Shown: in pieces, positions 9,626 to 18,635 of the stretch
Layout: each line of letters starts with the position of its first letter
How positions within the stretch are numbered: position 1 is the first letter of the stretch
Origin: an uncultured Dehalococcoidia bacterium
Lineage (GTDB): Bacteria > Chloroflexota > Dehalococcoidia > Lucifugimonadales > UBA3495
Direction of reading: 5' to 3'
NCBI GenBank assembly: GCA_958296385.1
Contig: OY282494.1
Location: 665,416 to 729,415, forward strand
DNA: 64,000 nucleotides
Translations under genes and position numbers: made by a program
Notes under the pieces: model-generated
The model's database searches: none
Seen by the model: the letters and a program-made list of their open reading frames with translations, nothing else
Told to the model about the DNA's origin: nothing

Positions 9626-10606
9626 ATGGCAGTCGCTACTAACGAAAACCTGCTGGAAGTAAAGGGGCTCAAGAAATACTTCCCCGTCACCAAGGGCCTC
9701 ATCATGATGAAGACCATTGGGTACGTTCAGGCGGTGGATGGCATCTCCTTTAACATCAGGCAAGGGGAGACATTGGGCCTGGTTGGCGAATCCGGCTGCG
9801 GGAAAACTACCACCAGCAAGCTGCTGCTGCGTCTGGAGCGTCCTACGGAGGGGTCAATCCTGCTGGAGGGCGAGGACATTAACGGTTTCCGGGGGGCGCA
9901 GTTGCAGGAATACCGCACGACGGTGCAGGCGGTGTTCCAGGATCCCTGGTCGTCGCTGAGCCCGCGGATGCGGGTGCGGGACATTGTGTCGGAGCCGCTG
10001 GTGGTGAACCGGAGCGTTACCACGCAGGAAAAGAACGAGCGGGTAGCGGAGGTTCTGGACCAGGTGGGGCTGCACTCGCAGCAGGCGAACAACTATCCGC
10101 ACGAGTTCAGCGGCGGGCAGCGGCAGCGCATCGCGGTGGCGTCGGCGCTGGTGTCGTATCCCAAGCTGATAGTGCTGGACGAGCCGGTGTCCGCGCTGGA
10201 CGTGTCAATCCGGGCGCAGGTGATGAACCTGCTGAAGGACTTGCAGGAGCAGTACAACGTTAGCTACCTGCTGATTGCCCACAACCTGGCCACCGTGCGG
10301 TACATGGCGCACCAAACGGCGGTGATGTACCTGGGGCAGATTGTGGAGTACGCCGAGACGGAGGAGCTGTACAACGAGGCGCTGCACCCGTACACGAAGG
10401 CGCTGTTCTCGGCGGCGCTGCCGTCGCATCCGGACCTGATTCGGGAGGACATCGTGCTGCAAGGCGAAGTGCCGTCGCCCATCAACCCGCCCAGCGGCTG
10501 CCGGTTCCATCCCCGGTGTCCCTTTGCGATGCCGCAGTGCTCCCAGGAAGTTCCCGTTGAGAAGGAAGTTTCGCCGGGGCACCGGGTGTCCTGCCATCTG
10601 TACTAG
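9626..10606 (+). CDS. Peptide-type ABC transporter ATPase (DppF-like)
   Basis: Second ATP-binding subunit, 326 residues. Walker A is GESGCGKTT, the signature FSGGQRQR, Walker [13 protein letters not shown]. The C-terminal oligopeptide/dipeptide domain carries [19 protein letters not shown]. It has the DppF-specific insertion after the A-loop ([17 protein letters not shown]). AGGAGG lies 11 bases before ATG 9626. Last gene of the operon, followed after 25 bases by a rho-independent terminator. Confidence 0.94.
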   Translation: MAVATNENLLEVKGLKKYFPVTKGLIMMKTIGYVQAVDGISFNIRQGETLGLVGESGCGKTTTSKLLLRLERPTEGSILLEGEDINGFRGAQLQEYRTTVQAVFQDPWSSLSPRMRVRDIVSEPLVVNRSVTTQEKNERVAEVLDQVGLHSQQANNYPHEFSGGQRQRIAVASALVSYPKLIVLDEPVSALDVSIRAQVMNLLKDLQEQYNVSYLLIAHNLATVRYMAHQTAVMYLGQIVEYAETEELYNEALHPYTKALFSAALPSHPDLIREDIVLQGEVPSPINPPSGCRFHPRCPFAMPQCSQEVPVEKEVSPGHRVSCHLY

Positions 10607-10631
10607 CGGGCCAGTCCCGGTTGAGATTGAC

Positions 10632-10668
10632 GCGCCCCGGCGGTGATGCTGCCGGGGCGCATTTTGGT
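10632..10668 (+). terminator. Rho-independent terminator of ABC operon 1
   Basis: A perfect 10-bp GC stem (10632-10641 with 10651-10660, GCGCCCCGGC) with a 9-base loop is followed by ATTTTGGTT. It sits 25 bases after the last ATPase gene stop. Confidence 0.8.
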
Positions 10669-10771
10669 TACTGCATCATTGATACTCCTGATTGCCTGGG
10701 GTTGGATGGTGTCGAGCGGGTGTCGGGTGAGTGTCGGGCGGTGGGTTCGGTTCGGTTGGATTTGGCGGTGC

Positions 10772-10980
10772 CGGAGATTCAAGTCGTTGTCAGCCCTACG
10801 GCCGGAGGTGGGTACGCAACTATTTTGGACCTTCATTTTACGTGGCCTGCCCTAATGAGAGGCAGCACGCGGGCTGAAGCTCGATACCCTGCGGAGGCAG
10901 CCCACGCCGTGGAAGCGGGGATGGGACTACCCTTGCCGATTGCGATTTTTGCTGACTGGCCGTTTTGACTTGAATCTCCG
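10772..10980 (+). ncRNA. Candidate structured RNA or inverted-repeat element
   Basis: In the gene-free stretch 10669-11134, bases 10772-10785 (CGGAGATTCAAGTC) are the exact reverse complement of 10967-10980. Just inside, GTCAGC (10789-10794) pairs with GCTGAC (10951-10956). Further local stems are possible between them: CTGCC/GGCAG, GGGCTG/CAGCCC and GGGTA/TACCC. The size (209 nt) and long closing stem resemble small structured RNAs, but I recognise no family motif: not tmRNA, RNase P or SRP RNA, and 6S RNA is unproven. It may instead be a mobile palindromic element; no target duplication is visible. Strand is a guess. The rest of the gap shows nothing. Confidence 0.4.
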
Positions 10981-11134
10981 ACGATGCGGTGGCGCTAGCG
11001 GTGTGATGGGTGTTGATCTGCCCGACATGGTTATTATGGCAAACGAAAGTGCTAATTGCAACAAGTTAGCGTCGCGGATTTGGGATTGGACCGGGAGTTG
11101 CGACGGGATAGCGCAGCGCAGCAAAGCGTCCGCG

Positions 11135-13063
11135 TCAGTCAACGGCGTACACGTTTCCGTTGACGGTGCGGACAATGAGGGTGCCGTTGACCAGTGAGGG
11201 GGCGATTCTGATGGGGTTTCCCAAGTCCACTTCCCAGGTCAACACGCCGCTTTCCCGGTTGAGGGAGTAGAGGGTGCCGGAGTCGTCGCCAAAAATAACC
11301 TGGTCTTTCACTACCACCGGGGAGGCCCAGATGGCCTCGCGGGCCTCGTAAGTCCACTGGGGTTCGCCGGATAGTGAGTCGATGGCGTAGAGAATGTGGT
11401 CGTGGCCGCCGGCGTAGAGGATGCCCTCGGCCAGGGCGGGGCTGCTTTTGAGGCCCAGCAAGGGGTTGTCCGGCGTGAACCGCCACAAGCCGCCCTGCTG
11501 TCCGGAGGGACGGGGGACGCCGGGGACTTGCCAGAGCCACAGCTGGGCCCACATCTGCTTGAACTGGTAGAGGCCGGGAATCTCGCGCTCGCGGGCGTTG
11601 ATGGCGTAGAGCTGGCCGCCGCCGGTGAAGTAGGCCCGTTCGCCGTCCACCGACACCACCGGCGAGCCGGTGATGGCGCGGGGCGTGCGGTAGCGGAACC
11701 ATTCCTGGCCGGTGCGGGCGGAGAGGATGTACACGAAACCCTTGTCATCGCCAACCAGCAGCTTGCCCTGGTCGATGGCAACGGCGGCGGTGGCGTTGCT
11801 GTCCAGCTGTCGGCTCCAAATCTCGTTGCCGTTGGCGGCGTCCAGCGCGTACACCCAACCCTCGCCGGAGCTGATGTACACCAGCCCACCGGACACCACC
11901 GGGGCCACGTCAACGGTGTCGGCGGCCTTGAAAGTCCAGCGGGGGTCGGCGTTAAAGGCGTCCCAGGCGTTGACGGTGTGGTCGGTGCTGCCGAAGTAGA
12001 GGTAGGATTCAATGATTGCCGGCGCCGAGTTAATCAGGCCAACGGTATCGCCCTCCCAACCCTCGCGGACTTGCCCGCTGTCGATCGCCAGCGGGTAGAT
12101 GCCGTTGGCGGAACCGAGGTAGATGTTGGCGCGCTGGACAATGGGTTCGGCGGCCAGGGGTTCGGCAACGAAAGACTGCCACTTGACCTGACCGGCCGGC
12201 GGCGGCGGCCCCAACTCGATGTAGCGACTGTGGCGCAGGTCGCGTCCGGTTACGGACCAGCTGCCGGGGCCGGAGTCAATGGAGAGGTTGGAGCTGATGT
12301 TGCGGAACAGCACCACCGGGTCGGGGGCAAAGGGGTAGTTGACCCAGACGAGAAAGACGATGAACAGGGTGATGACGCAGGCGAGCATCATGCGGCGCAC
12401 GGAGAGGCGGCGGGTAATCCAGTTGCGGCGGCGGCGCTGCGCCCAGGTGGGCAGACGCACAATCACCTGATTGCAATGCTCACAGCGCCCGCCCACGCGC
12501 TGCTCCTTGCGCCCGCAGTAGGGACATTCCAGCAGCAGGTGGTCGTGATACAGGACGTCATCATCAATGACGGGAGCGGCGGCGCGCTCAAAGCCGGGGA
12601 AAGCGCCGCCGTCAGCAGCGGCGGCGGCCGGCGCGCCGGCGGAGGCCGCCGTTCCCGCGCCGGCCAGCACGGGTTCGGGTTCGGGTTCCAGCAGGGGGGG
12701 AATGGCGGGTTGAGGCGGGGGCGGCGGCGGGGGCGCAGCGCGAAAGTCGTCAGCGCGAAAGTTATCATCGCGAAAATCGTCGTCGCGAAAATCATCAACC
12801 CGTTCGAGGTTTTCGAGCAGATCGGCGGTATCGACTTCGTCCAGGCCAATCGTAGGGCCCACAATCGTAGGGGCAGCAATGGCCGGGCCAACGTCGGGTT
12901 CCTCGAAAAGGACGGGTTCGCCGGCCAGGGGGAACTCGGCGGCGGCGTCATAGCCATCGCCGTCATAGCCGTCGCTGATGCCGGCGTCAATGGCGGCATC
13001 GGGCGGAGGGGGGGTGCCCCCGCGACGGGTCAAGCGGCGGAAAATGTCGTTGAACTTCGGCAT
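11135..13063 (-). CDS. Membrane-anchored zinc-ribbon / PQQ-like beta-propeller protein
   Basis: A 642-residue protein with an unusual order. There is an acidic, low-complexity N-terminus with four near-repeats of DDFRDD and a polyproline run. A CxxC...CxxC zinc ribbon follows (CPYCGRKEQRVGGRCEHCNQ, about 178-197), then a basic stretch, one membrane segment (about 224-243), and a C-terminal propeller of PQQ-type repeats (YAIDSLSGEPQWTYEA, VYALDAANGNEIWSRQ). The membrane segment implies a cytoplasmic ribbon and an extracytoplasmic propeller, as BamB-like/PQQ-repeat proteins act outside the membrane. No PQQ-dehydrogenase catalytic residues are evident, so a scaffold or sensor role is more likely than an enzyme. 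Partner unknown. Confidence 0.85.
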   Translation of the reverse strand: MPKFNDIFRRLTRRGGTPPPPDAAIDAGISDGYDGDGYDAAAEFPLAGEPVLFEEPDVGPAIAAPTIVGPTIGLDEVDTADLLENLERVDDFRDDDFRDDNFRADDFRAAPPPPPPPQPAIPPLLEPEPEPVLAGAGTAASAGAPAAAAADGGAFPGFERAAAPVIDDDVLYHDHLLLECPYCGRKEQRVGGRCEHCNQVIVRLPTWAQRRRRNWITRRLSVRRMMLACVITLFIVFLVWVNYPFAPDPVVLFRNISSNLSIDSGPGSWSVTGRDLRHSRYIELGPPPPAGQVKWQSFVAEPLAAEPIVQRANIYLGSANGIYPLAIDSGQVREGWEGDTVGLINSAPAIIESYLYFGSTDHTVNAWDAFNADPRWTFKAADTVDVAPVVSGGLVYISSGEGWVYALDAANGNEIWSRQLDSNATAAVAIDQGKLLVGDDKGFVYILSARTGQEWFRYRTPRAITGSPVVSVDGERAYFTGGGQLYAINAREREIPGLYQFKQMWAQLWLWQVPGVPRPSGQQGGLWRFTPDNPLLGLKSSPALAEGILYAGGHDHILYAIDSLSGEPQWTYEAREAIWASPVVVKDQVIFGDDSGTLYSLNRESGVLTWEVDLGNPIRIAPSLVNGTLIVRTVNGNVYAVD

Positions 13064-13108
13064 AGCGGAGAATCCGGGTTTATTCTACCAAACTGCGCCG
13101 ATATTGAC

Positions 13109-13160
13109 AGCCGGGATCCGGGAAAGCCGGGATTCCGGGACAGCCGGGATTCAGGATGAC
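13109..13160. repeat. Three short tandem AGCCGGGAT repeats
   Basis: Three imperfect 16-19 base units starting AGCCGGGATYC lie at 13109, 13125 and 13142, between the propeller gene start and the DUF2071 gene end; the last overlaps that gene's stop codon. Such short GC-rich units are common intergenic debris. No function is inferred. Confidence 0.7.
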
Positions 13161-13888
13161 AGGCGGCGGGGTGGGCTGATTTTTACGGGGCCGCCGGCGG
13201 CGATTAGCGCGGTGATGGGGCGGCCGGTTAGCGCGGCGGCTAATTCGGGGCCGAGCAGGCCGGTAAGATTGCCGTCAAAGCCGCAGTTTGACGCCGGGCT
13301 GATTGCCCATGCCGCGCGCGCAACGGCGTACTCGCGGACGGTTCCGGCGCCCCGGCTGTTGTAGCCCCAATAGCGGGCGGTGAGGAAATCGGCCAGGGAG
13401 TCCGGCTCGGCCGGGGCCAATGGCGGTTCCGATTCGGCCCACAAGCCGCCGGATTGTCCGGCGGTTTGCCAGACGTAGGAGATGCGGTTTGACGGGGATT
13501 GGCGCTGGCCGGGGGTGTTATGTCCGGTCTGCAATCGGGGGATGGCGGCGAAAGGTTCCCGGTAGAACAGGCGGGCGGCCAGTGCGGTGGTGCGGTGGGG
13601 AACCAGCTGTTTCAGGAACGTTACACCGCGCCGGCAGGTGCCATCGGGCATGGGGCGGCGGACGTAGCAGCGGATGTTGAGCTGGGGGAATGTTGCGGGA
13701 CACGCGGGCAATCCGAACAGGCGCAGGTTTTGGACGGTTAGGGCCACCAGGCTGACGTAGGTTTGGCCGTTGCAGCGGTCGATTTCCAGCGCTTTGGGCA
13801 GTTGGGGCCGGATAATGCGGTCGTCAATGGGCCAGGACAGCACGATGAGGTTTCGCCAGTTTGCGCTGATGAATCCCGGCGGGGCCAT
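13151..13888 (-). CDS. DUF2071 (YqjF-like) protein
   Basis: 245-residue member of the DUF2071/YqjF family, acetoacetate-decarboxylase-like fold proteins with no established reaction. Family marks are the N-terminal WRNLIVLSWPIDDRIIRPQLPKALEID, the central LNIRCYVRR...GVTFLKQLVPH, and late FLTARYWGYNSRGAGTVREYAV. It is the last gene of a minus-strand run FmdB-FmdB-thiE-DUF2071, 26 bases after thiE. The context does not reveal the substrate. Confidence 0.85.
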   Translation of the reverse strand: MAPPGFISANWRNLIVLSWPIDDRIIRPQLPKALEIDRCNGQTYVSLVALTVQNLRLFGLPACPATFPQLNIRCYVRRPMPDGTCRRGVTFLKQLVPHRTTALAARLFYREPFAAIPRLQTGHNTPGQRQSPSNRISYVWQTAGQSGGLWAESEPPLAPAEPDSLADFLTARYWGYNSRGAGTVREYAVARAAWAISPASNCGFDGNLTGLLGPELAAALTGRPITALIAAGGPVKISPPRRLSS

Positions 13889-13914
13889 CGGGAACGGGCG
13901 CTTTGCGGCGGGAA

Positions 13915-14889
13915 TTAAACCCGGCCGCCGGCGGCGCGGATGGCGGCGGTGAGTGCGGCGGCGGCGGCCTCCGGTTCCGGGGCGCTGCCCACCGCAGCGG
14001 TGACGCAGATGGCGTCGGCGCCGGCCTCCACCACGGGCGCAGCGTTGGCGGCGGTGATGCCGCCGATGGCAACCAGCGGCACCTGGGCGGCGGCGCGGGC
14101 CTCCCGCAGGCGGGCCGGGCCCTGCGGGGCGCGGGTTACCTGCTTGGTGGTGGTGGTGTACATTGCGCCAAAAGCCACGTGGTCGGCGCCCATTTCCTGC
14201 GACTCTATGATGAGGTCGATCTCACGATTGGAACGGCCCAGGGGCTGGCCGGGGGCCAGGATCTTGCGGGCTTCGGCAACGGGCAAGTCGGTTTGGCCGA
14301 CGTGCAGGCCGACGTGCTCCGGGCCGATGGCGGCGGCGAGGTCGGCGTGGTCGTTGATGATGAGCAGGGCGTCGTGGGCGGCGCAGAGGTCGCGCAGGGC
14401 GGTGGCCAGCGGGAGCTGTTCGCCCTTGTCGCGCAGCTTGTCGCGCAGTTGCAGCATCCGCGCGCCGCCGTTGATGGCGGCCTGGGCGATGGACAAGGGG
14501 TCGCGCCCGCCGGTGACTTCGGGGTCGATGATGACGTAGAGGCCGTGGATGCGGGCGGCTTGGGAGCGGCGCAGGGCGCGTCCGATGCGCTGGGCGGCGT
14601 CCTGGAGGCAGCGGCGCATTTGCAGGGCGGAGTCGGCGGGCAAATCGCCGGCGGCGGTCAGGATGTCCAGCAGGCCGGTGGCCGTTGCGACTTGGGCCAG
14701 CGCAGCAGGGTAGTTTGCCGCCGGGAGGGACGGTGGGATGGCGGCGGCGTCAACGCCACCGGAGCCGGTTATCCAGCCGATTTCGCCGGCGATTAACCCC
14801 TCCGGCACGGACTCGGACGCCAGCAGGCCGTTCAGCAGGCCAAGCAGGACGGTGTGCGTTGGGGCCGGTGAATTATCGGGAGAGGTCAT
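13915..14889 (-). CDS. thiE: Thiamine-phosphate synthase with N-terminal extension
   Basis: Joins HMP-PP and thiazole phosphate to thiamine phosphate. The TIM-barrel ThiE domain covers about 114-324 of 324 residues, with LQLRDK, IINDHADLAAAIGPEHVGLHVGQTDLP and the phosphate loop VAIGGITAANA. The loop that is usually GxSTH reads GRSNRE, and the usual GPVFPT reads GAMYTTTTK, so the pocket is divergent. The first ~110 residues are a predicted helical extension found in several Chloroflexota ThiE proteins; I do not see the ThiD2 motif in it. ATG 14889 overlaps the FmdB stop (ATGA), indicating translational coupling. Confidence 0.88.
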   Translation of the reverse strand: MTSPDNSPAPTHTVLLGLLNGLLASESVPEGLIAGEIGWITGSGGVDAAAIPPSLPAANYPAALAQVATATGLLDILTAAGDLPADSALQMRRCLQDAAQRIGRALRRSQAARIHGLYVIIDPEVTGGRDPLSIAQAAINGGARMLQLRDKLRDKGEQLPLATALRDLCAAHDALLIINDHADLAAAIGPEHVGLHVGQTDLPVAEARKILAPGQPLGRSNREIDLIIESQEMGADHVAFGAMYTTTTKQVTRAPQGPARLREARAAAQVPLVAIGGITAANAAPVVEAGADAICVTAAVGSAPEPEAAAAALTAAIRAAGGRV

Positions 14890-15221
14890 AGGTCTAATCC
14901 CTGAGGCGCGGCGCCGCTGCGGGCGGCGTCAATGGACTCGCGGACGGAGGGCGGCATATCCACGCCGTGGCGGGCGAAACTGTCCTCGACGTGGCGGCCG
15001 ATGTTGCGGGGGTCATTGTAGTATTCCCGGCTGCCGGCGTTGGCGGGGGTGGATTCGTGCACGCCGGCGGTGGTTTTGCCCATGGCAAAGGACGACATCC
15101 GGCGCTGCATCCGGTCGCTGCCGCAGGCGTCGCACTGCGGCGCTACGGGGGCGCTGATGGAGCGCACGAACCGCGACGAAAGGGCCTGGCACTGCTGGCA
15201 GCGATATTCGTAGATGGGCAT
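14886..15221 (-). CDS. FmdB-family zinc ribbon protein
   Basis: 111 residues starting MPIYEYRCQQCQ, the FmdB-type putative regulatory zinc ribbon with CxxC (8,11) and CDAC (30,33) pairs. The remaining ~70 residues are a variable tail with no recognisable domain. The stop codon overlaps the thiE start by four bases. A paralogue lies immediately upstream. Function of the family is unknown; a metal-binding or small regulatory role is usually suggested. Confidence 0.85.
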   Translation of the reverse strand: MPIYEYRCQQCQALSSRFVRSISAPVAPQCDACGSDRMQRRMSSFAMGKTTAGVHESTPANAGSREYYNDPRNIGRHVEDSFARHGVDMPPSVRESIDAARSGAAPQGLDL

Positions 15222-15240
15222 GGCGGCTGGTGATTCGCGG

Positions 15241-15558
15241 CTAGTGGTCGGGGTGGGCGATTTCGTGGCGGTGCTCGTGAAAGTCGGGGGTTACCTGCCC
15301 GCCCATGGCATCGTTCATGCGGCCCAGATGGGCGTCAATGCTGCCGGCGTGGTTGTCGTCCAAATCGCCGGCGGCGTTGTCGGGCATCCAGTTCAGGCTT
15401 TCGCCCCAGGAACGATGGAACGAGAAACCGGACACCAGACGGGTTAGGCCGGCGTCGCCGCAGCCGGTACAGGCCAGGGCGTCGGCCGGGGACCAGCTGT
15501 ACACCAGGCGGGATTGGCGCTGGCCGCAGCGGTCGCAGCGGTATTCGTGAATTGGCAT
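15241..15558 (-). CDS. FmdB-family zinc ribbon protein (paralogue)
   Basis: 105 residues from MPIHEYRCDRCGQRQ, with CxxC pairs at 8/11 and a second CTGC pair near 30-33. The tail is His/Asp-rich (DFHEHRHEIAHPDH at the C-terminus), which could bind metal. The start was moved nine codons inward from a possible upstream ATG because FmdB proteins begin MP(I/T)YEY. It is the first gene of the thiE operon, 19 bases before the second FmdB gene. Confidence 0.83.
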   Translation of the reverse strand: MPIHEYRCDRCGQRQSRLVYSWSPADALACTGCGDAGLTRLVSGFSFHRSWGESLNWMPDNAAGDLDDNHAGSIDAHLGRMNDAMGGQVTPDFHEHRHEIAHPDH

Positions 15559-15793
15559 CGGGTGGCACTCGGTTTGCGTCGGCAAAGGCGGGGTAAAGTT
15601 GCCGCCATTGTAGCACAGCGGGCGGCGGCCATTGCCATTGCTATTGCCGTCATAAGAGCCCGTAGAGCCCGTTAAGGCCCGGTTCCGGCAGCGCGGCGTG
15701 GGGGTGCGGGTGGGGCTGCTGATGTATAATGCGCGGCAGATGCGGGCGTGTTGCGCGCGCCGGCGGTTTTACGTCGTTTGCGGGAGTATTCCG

Positions 15794-18598
15794 ATGGCCA
15801 CAGCCAGCCAAATGTCAATGCCGATGTCGGTGCCGGTGTCCGGGGGGGCGGTGGGCCGGAGTAATCCCTTGCTCTTGTTGATTGACGGGCACGCGATGGT
15901 GCATCGTTCTTTCCGGGCCATCAGCGCGAACCGCAGCCTTACGGTGTCCGGCACGGGGGAGGACGTTACCGGGGTGTACGGGTTTGCCAGCGTGTTTATC
16001 CGGGCGCTGAACGAGTGGCAGCCCAGCCACGTTGCGGTCACTTTTGACACTCCGGCGCCCACGTTCCGGCACGAGCGGTTTCCCGATTACAAGGCGCAGC
16101 GCCCGCCCACGCCGCCGGAACTGCGGGGGCAGTTTGACCGGGTTAAGGAGCTGATGCAGGCGTTTGCGGTTCCGGTGTACGAACTGGCCGGGTTTGAGGC
16201 CGACGACCTGATTGGCACGCTGTCCAAGCAGGCCGAGAGCGCCGAGGTTGAAACGGTAATCCTGACGGGCGACCGGGATACGTTCCAGCTGATTTCGTCG
16301 CTGGTGCGCGTTGACCTGGCCAGCAGCGAACGGGACCGGCAGATTGTTGACGAGGCCAACCTGTCGGAACGCTACGGGGGGTTGACCGCCGCGCAGCAGC
16401 CGGATTACAAGGCTTTGGTGGGCGACCCGTCGGATAACATCCCCGGCGTGCCGTCGGTGGGCGATAAAACGGCGGTTCGGCTGCTCAGCGAATACGAAAC
16501 GCTGGAAGGCATCTATCAGAATATCGAGCAGATTACGCCACAGCGCGTGCTCAACAGCTTAGCGGCCAACCGGGATGAGGCTTTTGAGTATCGTGTTTTG
16601 ACTACCATCAAGCGGGATGCGCCGGTGGAGCTGGATTTGGAGGGTTGCCGGTTTGGGAACTATCAGCGGGGGGACGTGGTGGCATTGCTGACTGCGCTGG
16701 AGTTTCACAGCATCCTGGGGCGCATACCGGCGCCGGATGCGCCGTGGGAAACCGCCGCGTCAAAACCGGATGCGGGCGCTTTGACGGACGGGGCCGCAAC
16801 GGCCGCCGCCGGGGGCGATTATCGGGTAGTCGCTACGGCAGACGAACTGGAGGCGATGCTTGCCGCCCTGCGTGGGGCGGGGTCGTTTGCCTTTGACACC
16901 GAGTCCAGCAGCACCGACCCGATGAACGCGGATTTGGCCGGGCTGAGCTTTGGCATCGCCGGCGGCACGGCTTGGTACGTTCCGGTGGGGCACGAGTCGG
17001 GCGAGCAACTGCCGCTGGAGTACGTGCTGGCCGCAGTGCGGCCGCTTTTTACCGAGGCGGGGCTGCAACGCTGCGCGCACAACGCCAACTATGACTTGAC
17101 GCTGCTGAGCAACTACGGCATCAGCCCTTACGACGTGATTGACCACGACACGATGATTGCGGCCCATCTGCTGGGCCGTCAACGATTGGGGCTGAAACCG
17201 CTGGCGCTGGAAGTGCTGGGCGTTGAGATGACCAACATCACCGACGTAATCGGCAAAGGGGCGCGGCAAAAGACTTTTAATCAGGTGGACATCGCCGACG
17301 GCGCGCCCTACGCCGCCGCGGACGCCGACTATACCTGGCAGCTGCGGGAACATCTGGAAACGCCGCTGGCAGCGCAGGGGCTGGCCGGGTTGATGGCGGA
17401 CGTGGAGCTGCCGCTGGTGCCGGTGCTGGTAGAGATGCAGCAGGCCGGCGTAAAGCTGGACGCGGGCATCCTGCACGAGATGTCCCGGGACTTGAACCAG
17501 CAGCTGGAGCAGATACAGACGGAGCTGTTCCGGGATATTGGGCACAGCGTCAACATCAACTCGCCCAAGCAGCTTAGCGACTTGCTGTTTGGGGAGCTGG
17601 AGCTGCCCAAGACCCGCCGCACCAAGTCGGGCTATACTACCGACGCCAACGCGCTGGAATCGTTAAAGGGGATGCACCCGGTGGTGGATCGCATCCTGGA
17701 CTACCGGCAGGTTGCCAAGTTGAAGTCAACTTATGTTGACGCACTGCCGGAGATGGTGAACCCGCGCACCGGGCGCATCCATACGTCTTACCATCAAACC
17801 GGCTCGGCGACGGGGCGAATCAGCAGCAGCGACCCTAACTTGCAGAACATTCCGGTGCGGACGGAGCAGGGGCGGCAGGTGCGGCGGGCTTTTGTGGCGG
17901 ACGACGACTGCCAGCTGCTCTCCGCCGACTACTCGCAAATTGAGCTGCGGGTGCTGGCGCATATGTCGCAGGACGAATCGCTGCTGGACGCGTTCCGGCG
18001 GGGCGAGGACATTCACGCCGCTACCGCCAGCCAGATGTTCAGCGTGCCGCTCAACGCAGTGGACGGCGAGCAGCGGCGCATCGCCAAAGTGCTCAATTTC
18101 GGCGTCATTTACGGGCTGGGCCCCTACGGCATATCGCAGCAAACCGGGTTCAGCCGGGAGGAGGGACGGCATTTCATCGACACGTATCTGTCCCGCTACC
18201 CCGGCATCAACAGCTATCTGGAGTCGGTGAAAGCCAACACGCGCCTCACGATGTACGCCGAAACGCTGCTGGGGAGGCGGCGTTATCTGCCGGATATTCA
18301 GTCATCAAATCACAACGTGCGCGCGGCGGCGGAGCGCATGGCCATCAATATGCCCATCCAGGGCACGGCCGCCGACATTATGAAAAAGGCGATGATAAAC
18401 GTGCAGGCGCGCATCGCGCAGGAACGCATCCGCGCGCGGATGATTTTGCAAGTGCACGACGAGTTGGTGTTTGAGGTGCCGGAGGACGAGATGCCGGCGC
18501 TGACCAGCCTGGTTATGGATGAGATGCCGGCCGCGCTTGACCTGGACGTTACGCTCAAGGTTGACGTCAAGTCCGGCTATTCGTGGGGCGACTTTTAG
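15794..18598 (+). CDS. polA: DNA polymerase I
   Basis: 934 residues with all three domains. The 5' nuclease has LLLIDGHAMVHRSF, GFEADDLIGTL, ILTGDRDTFQL and GDPSDNIPGVPSVGDKTA. The 3'-5' exonuclease looks active: Exo I FDTES with Asp368/Glu370, Exo II HNANYD, Exo III YAAADADY. The polymerase has motif A DYSQIELR (Asp712), motif B RRIAKVLNFGVIYG and motif C QVHDELVF (Asp889). An intact proofreading domain is notable because many non-proteobacterial Pol I enzymes have lost it. Start chosen at ATG 15794, just ahead of conserved sequence; the frame is open upstream to 15698 but unconserved. A TATAAT (15725-15730) lies upstream without a clear -35. Confidence 0.96.
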   Translation: MATASQMSMPMSVPVSGGAVGRSNPLLLLIDGHAMVHRSFRAISANRSLTVSGTGEDVTGVYGFASVFIRALNEWQPSHVAVTFDTPAPTFRHERFPDYKAQRPPTPPELRGQFDRVKELMQAFAVPVYELAGFEADDLIGTLSKQAESAEVETVILTGDRDTFQLISSLVRVDLASSERDRQIVDEANLSERYGGLTAAQQPDYKALVGDPSDNIPGVPSVGDKTAVRLLSEYETLEGIYQNIEQITPQRVLNSLAANRDEAFEYRVLTTIKRDAPVELDLEGCRFGNYQRGDVVALLTALEFHSILGRIPAPDAPWETAASKPDAGALTDGAATAAAGGDYRVVATADELEAMLAALRGAGSFAFDTESSSTDPMNADLAGLSFGIAGGTAWYVPVGHESGEQLPLEYVLAAVRPLFTEAGLQRCAHNANYDLTLLSNYGISPYDVIDHDTMIAAHLLGRQRLGLKPLALEVLGVEMTNITDVIGKGARQKTFNQVDIADGAPYAAADADYTWQLREHLETPLAAQGLAGLMADVELPLVPVLVEMQQAGVKLDAGILHEMSRDLNQQLEQIQTELFRDIGHSVNINSPKQLSDLLFGELELPKTRRTKSGYTTDANALESLKGMHPVVDRILDYRQVAKLKSTYVDALPEMVNPRTGRIHTSYHQTGSATGRISSSDPNLQNIPVRTEQGRQVRRAFVADDDCQLLSADYSQIELRVLAHMSQDESLLDAFRRGEDIHAATASQMFSVPLNAVDGEQRRIAKVLNFGVIYGLGPYGISQQTGFSREEGRHFIDTYLSRYPGINSYLESVKANTRLTMYAETLLGRRRYLPDIQSSNHNVRAAAERMAINMPIQGTAADIMKKAMINVQARIAQERIRARMILQVHDELVFEVPEDEMPALTSLVMDEMPAALDLDVTLKVDVKSGYSWGDF

Positions 18599-18635
18599 GG
18601 CGCCAACGGCCAGCCGGCCGGGAGGGATTGTCGGA

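Noticed and set aside
10621-10968. 115-codon frame after ABC operon 1
   Set aside because: Starts inside the terminator, has no ribosome site or recognisable motif, and overlaps the inverted-repeat region.
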